64,000 nt of DNA from Ceratodon purpureus (taxonomy: Eukaryota; Streptophyta; Bryopsida; Pseudoditrichales; Ditrichaceae). The translations under genes were made by a program, and so were the position numbers. Below, in pieces: positions 57,548 to 64,000 of this stretch (the stretch's first letter is position 1; every line of letters begins with the position of its first letter). The stretch spans positions 78,783,566 to 78,847,565 of the forward strand of contig CM026426.1 in assembly GCA_014871385.1 (NCBI GenBank), given 5' to 3'. The notes below the pieces were generated by a model, which saw only the letters and a list, made by a program, of their open reading frames with translations, was not told the origin of the DNA and did not search any database.

Positions 57548-58129
57548 ATTCCATATGACAGAATACACATAGCTCCCGACAAATTTAAGTACAGAGCAAT
57601 ATTCAAAAAGAGGCAGGATCAGATAAGTCTTTTCTACAAAGGACTTGGAGCAATCCGGAAGAAGCCCGAGCTGTACTACCTTCCTTTGAGTGGTGACCCC
57701 AGAGTAAAGGATCCAGTGACGGGCGAGATTAAGCTTAAAGGCTTGGAAGGACTTCTTAGACCTTTGCCAGCCCTAAATATCAAGTATTCACTTAGACAGG
57801 ATGACGGCACAGATAAGCTGGTACCTTGATATGAAGATGAGCACATCCACTGGTACATAATTGGGGGCCAGCACACGTTTGAGGCTTGTCGAGAACTGGG
57901 AGAGAAGGAACCACTGGACTCTCCTATGCGGTAGTATTACCTTAACCACAATATCATTCCTGTATGGTCCGATGACGAGGATACCTTCATTAAGGTCTCT
58001 AACGCATTAAACATCGAGGTGAAGGATAAAATCGCCGAAGTAAGTTTTAGGTCCCAGCTGGAGAAGATGCGCGCCAAATGGATCCAGAGGGGGAGGATCG
58101 ACAAGAAAGATGACTACAGCGCATGGAAG
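57548..58129 (+). pseudogene. ParB-like exon, family C
   Basis: After TTCGCAG: IPYDRIHIAPDKFKYRAIFK, FYKGLGAIRKKPELYYLPL, then HWYIIGGQHTFEACRELGEK, the GQH motif, and NHNIIPVWSDDEDTFIKVSN ending at donor GTAATT. It aligns with family A (PVHWTIRAYEKRG, FNIINGQHSVAASKS). In-frame TGA at 57827 and TAG at 57932 flank the GQH motif closely, so this copy is probably not functional. Confidence 0.6.
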
Positions 58130-58263
58130 GTAATTCACATCTTCCTCTTTTCCTGTTGTTTCCATGTAGTTGAAAGTCGTCGGCGGCCCGCCGACGCTCA
58201 GGTGGTTTTCCGTATCGTAGAAGTCAGATTGATTTATCGATTTCATTTTCTTCTTCCTTGCAG
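58130..58263 (+). other. Phase-0 intron with a perfect family-C palindrome
   Basis: GTAATT to CTTGCAG, 134 bases. Arms CGTCGGCGG and CCGCCGACG around one C lie at 58178-58196. Confidence 0.85.
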
Positions 58264-59139
58264 GAGTTCTGCAAGGAGTACCTCAGTGCAATTCTCAAAA
58301 AGTCCCCTGTTGCTCAAACCGTGAAGCTGCCCTTAGTCTTTGTGTCTGACAAAGCATACAACGAGTGGCAACTGGTCTTCAACGCCTGGGAGGAGGGGAG
58401 GATCATTGGGGAGGACAGTTTAAAACCAGGATTTCCCCTAAAGCCAGCCCGCCGGGACATAACGCTCAACGACATGCAGTGTGTGATCGGTCTTCGGGAC
58501 CACGAATGCAAGAGGCTAGCCAAGGAAATTCTGGACCTTAAAGTATACGTCAAGGTCACTGGGAAAGAGGTAGTTCAACGAGATGGAACATCATTGGAGA
58601 ATTGGTGTAAGCATGTGAAATACGAGTATGTTGTCCGAAACGAGCTTATGTGCATTTACAGGGGCTTCGCACTTAAGAAACCAGGGACTGGGAAGCATAT
58701 TGAGTGGAGCTTAGATGACTGGAATTCCCTTCAAGTCGAGCAGGGTTTCAATGATACGATGATTAGTAATATTCGGGCTGACTTGGAAGATAGTCCTGAG
58801 GGGAAGGAGTCGCTTAAAGGACGAAATCATCCGCTCACGCCGTCGCACGGGGCAACACCCGAATTCTTCAAGGACATCGTGCAGAAGTACTGGAAGTCGA
58901 ATGTGGACCAGTCTTTGCAGTCGTCTGTACAATTCGATGCCCGGATTGCACGATACCTGGGTGAAGTGTGCACAACTCTTGCCGTTCGCGGAGCATTCTC
59001 CTTCGACAAGGCGCAGTATGAGATGTTCGTAGTCTTTGGCTACAATACAGCGGGAAAGGAGATGCGGAACTTGCGACAAAGAGTCATTCTAAGCGTCGCT
59101 GAGAGGATTCACCCTGAGGTGGAGGAGCAGGTCATTTAG
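58264..59139 (+). CDS. Family-C gene, helical middle exon
   Basis: It reads VKLPLVFVSDKAYNEWQLVF NAWEEGRIIGED, matching family A (ELFIITSSDETWDLWKEV...GRFIDPD). Then come LNDMQCVIGLRDHECKRLA, LMCIYRGFALKKPGTG and AHGATPEFF-like sequence, ending at TAG 59137. It corresponds to the central, unrecognised region between the ParB-like and methyltransferase-like parts. The exon may be spliced before the stop. Confidence 0.6.
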   Translation, partial: EFCKEYLSAILKKSPVAQTVKLPLVFVSDKAYNEWQLVFNAWEEGRIIGEDSLKPGFPLKPARRDITLNDMQCVIGLRDHECKRLAKEILDLKVYVKVTGKEVVQRDGTSLENWCKHVKYEYVVRNELMCIYRGFALKKPGTGKHIEWSLDDWNSLQVEQGFNDTMISNIRADLEDSPEGKESLKGRNHPLTPSHGATPEFFKDIVQKYWKSNVDQSLQSSVQFDARIARYLGEVCTTLAVRGAFSFDKAQYEMFVVFGYNTAGKEMRNLRQRVILSVAERIHPEVEEQVI

Positions 59140-59350
59140 GTGGGTGGGGAGGTGAATAAGGTGAATAACTAAGGTGAATAAGCTTGTCACCCCATCCTTG
59201 TGGCTACTCGATGCTGAGTCCAATTACAATCTGTAAGGCGTGTCAAGGCAGACGGGTAGTTTGTGGACGGTGCATACTATGCAATACTTCCCCGATAGTT
59301 CCGCCGGGTTTCAAAGGAGTTCTCTCATTGACTCTAGGCCCTAGGTTCAT

Positions 59351-59623
59351 GTGTCCGTTATGTATCTAAAAACAACGCCCGGGGATGCATGGAATACCTT
59401 CTCGGACTTCACTGATTTGAAACAGCCGCTTCTTCCCTATGTGGACGAAGGAGAAGACGGTCTTGGGGAGGATTGGTCTAATAGAGACTGCCACGCTAGT
59501 TACTCTTACCTCCAATCTCTTCTAGAGAAAGCGATGCAGTTAGACGACGTTCGGGTGATCAATTGCTGGGGAGGTGGGAACGTCACGGACCTCGCTCTAA
59601 TAAGTCACTGCTGTCTCTTCTAG
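59351..59623 (+). CDS. Methyltransferase-like motif I exon, family C
   Basis: The frame reads LLPYVDEGEDGLGEDWSN then CHASYSYLQSLLEKAMQLDD and VRVINCWGGGNVTDLALIS. A helix ending in a hydrophobic strand, then N-C-W-G-G-G, is the shape of methyltransferase motif I. It aligns with family A (ELRMEFYLQVHDTFCNTGG...CLMAAAIS) and family B (VPLLQMLIEATTDPGNVVLDCT). Both A and C show ATAAGT at the end of this helix. Frames upstream (59140-59350) are broken. Confidence 0.5.
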   Translation: MSVMYLKTTPGDAWNTFSDFTDLKQPLLPYVDEGEDGLGEDWSNRDCHASYSYLQSLLEKAMQLDDVRVINCWGGGNVTDLALISHCCLF

Positions 59624-59733
59624 TGCCTTCGCTGTTTGCTAACCGATCGTCGGCTGACAGCCAACGCTCATTGCATCCTTTGTGTTTCGTGGGTACAAGA
59701 TTTCCTTAACCGTTTCGTCTTGTTCTTCTGCAG

Positions 59734-59847
59734 AAAAACCATTTGACTGTAATTGAGATCGTGCGTACCGAGGAAGAGAGATTCCAAGCGCACTGTCGGG
59801 TTTGGAATATGACGTTCATTCCAGGCATTTATAAACGTGCCCCTTGA
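59734..59847 (+). CDS. Family-C small exon after motif I
   Basis: After CTTCTGCAG: KNHLTVIEIVRTEEERFQAH CRVW, ending at TGA. A strand ending in acidic I-E-I-V-R is what should follow motif I. A palindrome (CGTCGGCTGACAGCCAACG, 59648-59666) lies in the intron before it. Confidence 0.4.
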   Translation, partial: KNHLTVIEIVRTEEERFQAHCRVWNMTFIPGIYKRAP

Positions 59848-59982
59848 AGCTCCAGTTTAAAACACGCAGTCTGGGCCGAGCCGTCTGTCCCCGCCTTTGC
59901 TAGAGCCAGGACTGGCACTCTCACGCCTGCCGACTTACGTGTGAATGCGGAGTAGGCCCATTTGGTCGGGAAGGGTGGATGT

Positions 59983-60918
59983 ATGGGTTCAGGAAAGACT
60001 GCAGGGGTTCCTTCACAGAATATTCAGGACTCCGACGACGACGAGGAGGACCCACCAGATGTAGTCGACCCAGACGTTGAAGGTGAAGCTTACCTTCCAA
60101 CTTGAGATGCTGAAGAACAGACAAGATACGACGACGACCAAGCTGAAGCTCGCATTCCAACAGAAGATGCACAGGTAGAGGAGAGATACACAAAGGACTT
60201 AGACTATGAACCAGAACCCGACGTGGTACCACTGGAAGATTCGAATCCTTGTTACGTAAACCCACCGCTGTTGCAAGTTACAGGGGAGCAAGGAACTGAC
60301 TCCCTTGGCTTCGGTAACAATTCTCCTACAATACATGAGCAGGAATTCCTTCTGCTGAGCCAATACTTGACCTAGACCAGGCGGGGCCTCCAAAAAAGAT
60401 GCAGGTTCCTCTAGCATTGAGGCCAGACCAAGAACTGGTTGTCCGTGTCCAAAAACCAACCCAGGAGCCTGCAATGAGCATTGAAGGGCATCTTCCTCCT
60501 GCTGCCGTCGGCGGGCAGCCGACGGCAGACGAGCAAACCTCATCTAACCCCACAGCCAAGTCCAAGTTTATAGGGAAGTCAATCGCATTCGTCACTCAGG
60601 GTGTGAAGGGCGCAACTCGGATGATTGGCTTAGATGAGAACCCTCTGGGCAAGACACGAGCATTAAAGAGGAGTAAGACCGATGGTACTGCTCAGGATTC
60701 CTCTCTTGTGGGTAACTTATCCCGCGATTCCTCAAGGGTTCAGGAAGGGGAGGAGTCTTCTAGGAAGGGCAAATGGAAGGCTGCTTCTAAAAAGACTTCC
60801 TCCAAGAAGGGCACATCTAGGGAACAGCACATGAGTCCCAAGAATGTGGACGCTCCAAAGGACGTTCTGTCACCTCCGCGGGCATCCATACAGGAGCCTA
60901 GGTCGAAGAAGTACAAAG
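59983..60918 (+). CDS. Acidic then basic linker region of the family-C gene
   Basis: ATG at 59983 opens MGSGKTAGVPSQNIQDSDDD EEDPPD with further acidic stretches; one TGA lies near 60103. After a frame change near 60350 it continues AEPILDLDQAGPPKKMQVPL ALRPDQE and a Ser/Lys-rich tail (KTSSKKGTSREQ), ending at a phase-1 donor GTAGAG. A family-C palindrome at 60502-60528 is read through and gives AAVGGQPTAD. No catalytic domain; likely a flexible linker before the FCP1-homology domain. Confidence 0.5.
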
Positions 60919-61124
60919 GTAGAGGTCAGTAAATCAGGCGGTGGCCCAGTCCATCTTTTAAATGCCTGCATTGATAAATTAGTGTAGTGTTCCGGCGCTA
61001 GGATTGTGTTAGATGTTTGTACAACTCTTCCTTTCTCCAAATAATGTTTCTTGGAAGTCGGCTGTCCGCCGACCGTCGTCCTAACCGTCACGTTTGTCTT
61101 GTGCTTTGTTTGCTATCACTCCAG
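60919..61124 (+). other. Phase-1 intron with a family-C palindrome
   Basis: GTAGAG to CACTCCAG, 206 bases. The palindrome GTCGGCTGTCCGCCGAC lies at 61057-61073. Confidence 0.75.
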
Positions 61125-61894
61125 AGTCCGCGGACAAGGAAGTCCATAGAAAACTTTGCGAAGACAGACCCAGTGCAGTTCTCGAGCAGGGACCTCCACC
61201 TCTGAATGCAGTTCACATAGCCCCGGAACAGGCTGGTACTCAGGTACACAATCCAGTGCTGAAGTACTTTCTGGTTCTGGATATTAACAGCCTGCTATTA
61301 GTCCAGACGAAGATGGGCACTAGGTGGAATACTAAAACTAGACCGGGTTTAGAGAAGTTCCTAGAGTTCTGCCTGGACAATTTTGAGGTGGTCTTCTGGA
61401 GCTGCGTTCAAGAAAAGAGGTTCAAGATACAATGGAAAGTGTTGCAGCAGCGCTGTCCTCGTCTAGATGCTGAAGTGCGCTACAAGTTCGACCAGAGTTT
61501 CTGCGAGACTTGCGTACATAAGGCTGGTAGGGAGTTTTATTTGAAGAGACTCCAAACCCTCTTCGACCTCAATGACGGGCTGAAGGGGACGGGTGCGTTT
61601 TCAATTAACACTCTCTTCGTTGATGATTCCCCTTATAACAATGTCGCAAACACTCCTTGGAACGCTGTGCACCCTACACCATATACCTTAGATTCAAAGG
61701 AGTCGGAAAATAAGAGGAATTATTTAGTGGGAGAATTGATTCCTTGGCTTACAAGTTTGAAAGAAACCAAACTCCCCGTGCTCGAGTACTGCCAGAAACA
61801 CTCCGAATTTGGTCATCGTCGTCTGTTTCCGGGGGATGAAGCTTACAGTTTCTTCTCTCCACACATTGATTGCCCTAAACGAAAGAGAACATAG
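61125..61894 (+). CDS. FCP1-homology (HAD-like) pseudo-phosphatase 1, family C
   Basis: Intact exon. Motif I region is KYFLVLDINSLLLVQTKM, where DxDxT has become D-I-N-S-L. Then RPGLEKFLEFCLDNFEVVFW SCVQ and NTLFVDDSPYNNVANTPWNA, and a C-terminal HSEFGHRRLFPGDEAYSFF. FVDDSPY is the conserved late HAD motif. The order matches plant FCP1-like proteins with D-V-N-G motifs. Loss of the second Asp argues against phosphatase activity, so a binding role is more likely. Stop TAG at 61892. Confidence 0.8.
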
Positions 61895-62151
61895 GAGAAG
61901 TAGAAACTGTTTTTGAGAACATGCACATGATTCAGTCGGCTGCCTGCCGACGGGATCTTCATGTATTTAGAACTATACAGTAAATAAAGTTTTCCTCCTT
62001 TTAAGTATATGAGAACGGAACTCAGTGTCGAGACTGTGTATTCAGTCAAGGGTGTCTTATTGTATCTCCTATTTTACACCAGAGTATGTATGAATTGTGA
62101 GCACGTAATTGACCGCTGTTGTTTACTTGGAATTTGTCCTTCACTGTTCAG
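61895..62151 (+). other. Spacer with a family-C palindrome
   Basis: AT-rich. The palindrome at 61935-61951 (GTCGGCTGCCTGCCGAC) lies 40 bases after the stop. It ends at acceptor ACTGTTCAG. Confidence 0.7.
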
Positions 62152-63249
62152 GAGTCACTGGAGGATGACGCCGGAGTTGAAGTGCACCAGAGACCTTCCC
62201 TTTTTAGTACGCTCTTGGAGCAGTACCCAACATCTCCTGATGGTGATGCTCATAAAGAAGAGTCTCCGAGAGCGGAAGCCGAGAATGAAAGTGATGGGGA
62301 GGACGAGTACGTCTATCCAGTCGGCGGGCCGCCGACGCTGTCTGCTGCACATAGCTCCGACCGGTGTGCTATGGCTTTGACCTCGTTCGTCGAGACCAAC
62401 GTTGCGATCCCGCGCACCGGTTCCCCGCGCGATGATTCCGTCAGTGTCAGCACTGATATTATTGCGCGTAATATTGAGGTACCTCTCCAACGATACTACC
62501 TTGTCCTTGACATTAAGGGATTGCTCATCGTGGAGCACCACGGGTATATCGGTGATGACCTGAAGACAAAAATTCATATCCAAGCTAGACCTGGACTTCT
62601 TTCATTTCTAGAGTTCTGCACGGCGAAATTCGAGGTAGTCTTTTGGTCCACGGTTTCTGAAAATAATCTCGATCGTCACTACCAGAAGCTGTTAGCCATT
62701 CATCCTTTGCTCAAGAGCAATTAAAGACGCCTTCCAGGATACTAGTGTGATATCTCGACAAGAAATAATTCTAATGGAAAACGGGAGTACTTGTTGGAGC
62801 GTTTGGATAGACTTTTCTGCGACACTAGGCTACTGGCTCGATCAGGCGCCAGTGTCCAGAATACCCTACTGGTAGACGACCAACCTTATAGGAATGTACT
62901 TAATCGTCCATTTAGTGTTGTCCATCCTAATTCTTTCTTCTGGGCCTCCACAGAGTGCAAAGAACCTCAATCCACCCCCAATTCCTATTTAACTAGGGTA
63001 GTTACACCATTCCTTGCAGGACTTAAGCAGTCTGGATTGGATGTCCAGGAGTATTGTAGGAAGAATTCTAGCGTGGGGAAGCCACGTCTTTTTCCAGAAT
63101 CTCGCGAATACCAGAAGTATAGGGAGGTTATTCCTTCTCATGCATGCGGGTTTGACGTCCTGGGTAATCCTGGATCTTGGTTTGTGAATTTACCTTGTCC
63201 TCCTGAGGCCCTTGGTAGTTCCATCGTTGGCGGTTCCTCGACTGATTAG
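62152..63249 (+). pseudogene. FCP1-homology pseudo-phosphatase 2, family C
   Basis: Second tandem copy: an acidic start (ESLEDDAGVEVHQRPSLFS), a palindrome read through as VGGPPT (62320-62336), then QRYYLVLDIKGLLIVEHHG, RPGLLSFLEFCTAKFEVVFW ST, and TLLVDDQPYRNVLNRPFSVV. DxDxT is D-I-K-G-L. In-frame TAA (62722) and TAG (62740) lie between the two halves. Either a small intron or decay explains them. Confidence 0.75.
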
Positions 63250-63556
63250 AATCTATACAAGCGGCGATAGTTTTTTATAAGCACATAAGATACTCTACAC
63301 TCTTTAGTTAAATACGCTAAGACTGTTCCCTTTCTGAACTTTCCTGCACCACACATTTGTTTCTAGTGCTGCAGTTCGGTACTTCTTTTTGTAGATCCAT
63401 GCATGAGATTTCCCTTGCTGCACATTTACCTTTGAGGTTTCTTCAATGCATCGATTTGTCGGCGGGTCGCCGACGACTTTGAATATAGTCTATTTCTTTC
63501 ATATACTTCCTCCTGTTCCTTGATTTCCTTCATTGATTGCACTTCATATTCTTCAG
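63250..63556 (+). other. Intron or spacer with a family-C palindrome
   Basis: T-rich. The palindrome GTCGGCGGGTCGCCGAC lies at 63458-63474. It ends at acceptor TATTCTTCAG. Confidence 0.7.
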
Positions 63557-64000
63557 GGTTCCTCGTTTTATTTCAAATGCCTTCACGGTCCACCCCATCA
63601 TGTCAAGAAATGTATTGTCCTAGGCGTCAATGGCCTTCTCTGCTATGTGGATCCCAGGACAGAGGCTTTGCCATGGGATACGCATCGGAATGTAGTGCAG
63701 CGCCCAGGTTTGAAGAAGCTTTTTGACATGCTTTTCTTGCATTTCCATGTTGGTCTGTGGTTGAAGATGCCCTTGGGAGAACTGAAGCCTTTACTCACAC
63801 ATATTCTGCCGGCCGGTGTAATAGAGAGGCTGTCCTTCGTGTATAGCAGAAGTGACCTTATCGACCGGGAGAATTTCCCCTGGAGTTATAAGACGTTAGG
63901 TCAAGTTTGCTCCAAGGTACAGTCTCGTAACGTCTGCAAACTAGATCATGTGCTATTTGTGGATGTTGACCCGAGGTCATACAGGAAGACACCAAACTGT
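63557..64000 (+). CDS. FCP1-homology pseudo-phosphatase 3, partial at window edge
   Basis: Open from the acceptor to the last base. It reads HHVKKCIVLGVNGLLCYVD, QRPGLKKLFDMLFLHFHVGL W and DHVLFVDVDPRSYRKTPN. Same domain as the two upstream copies, with motif I now G-V-N-G-L, so even the first Asp is lost; the late motif is V-D-V-D-P. It continues beyond the window. Confidence 0.75.

Noticed and set aside
3753-62741. Stop-codon reassignment
   Set aside because: All three stop codons interrupt frames, and intact genes in the window use TAG, TGA and TAA as normal ends.

Overview
The window looks like nuclear DNA of a plant-lineage (streptophyte) eukaryote. Genes are split by short spliceosomal introns (about 70 to 430 bases). 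There are degenerate plant-type telomere runs (CCCTAAA), a DUF659-type hAT transposase, an LTR retrotransposon fossil, a SWIM-domain MULE-like transposase, and HAD/FCP1-homology proteins whose DxN motif resembles a plant family. A charophyte alga or bryophyte would fit, but I cannot name the species. Almost everything recognisable is mobile-element related or sits between elements. I found no clear housekeeping gene and no RNA gene.

Layout. (A) 1-7.4 kb: plus-strand gene or genes with palindromes of arms TTTAGCTCGA/TCGAGCTAAA upstream and in introns. It encodes a ParB-like GQH domain, a helical middle, a DNA-methyltransferase-like motif I region and an FCP1-homology pseudo-phosphatase. 7.5-10.7 kb: a decayed transposase-like gene. 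12.4-14.7 kb: an unrecognised decayed coiled-coil gene. 15.9-23.2 kb: an unrecognised decayed minus-strand gene split by a 5.25-kb gag-only LTR element with a 5-base target duplication. 23.2-27.6 kb: AT-rich, no gene seen. 28.0-31.2 kb: decayed hAT transposase. 31.7-32.2 kb: protein-kinase C-lobe fragment.

(C) 32.7-38.5 kb and 56.4-64.0 kb both carry a second palindrome family (GTCGGC...GCCGAC). The left arm encodes a DUF7869-type transposase-like protein on the minus strand. The right arm encodes another ParB-like plus methyltransferase-like gene followed by three FCP1-homology domains on the plus strand. (B) 38.8-56.0 kb lies between the two arms. It is edged by inverted heptamer arrays (GAGCGGT) and carries a third repeat family (CCTCGGCACCGAGG, in near-exact 108-base tandem arrays). 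It holds a minus-strand ParB-like plus N6/N4-type methyltransferase gene and a plus-strand MULE-like transposase. The simplest reading is that B inserted into C.

The most interesting signal is that three lineages (A, B, C) each carry the same rare protein pairing, ParB-like domain plus DNA-methyltransferase-like domain. Each also fills its introns, spacers and sometimes exons with its own palindrome, all built on a TCG...CGA core. By analogy with ParB/parS, or with self-marking methylases, these may be element-specific recognition pairs. The sequences and co-occurrence are seen directly; the function is inference. Many reading frames carry sparse stops or single-base homopolymer indels, so several genes are recent pseudogenes or contain assembly errors.
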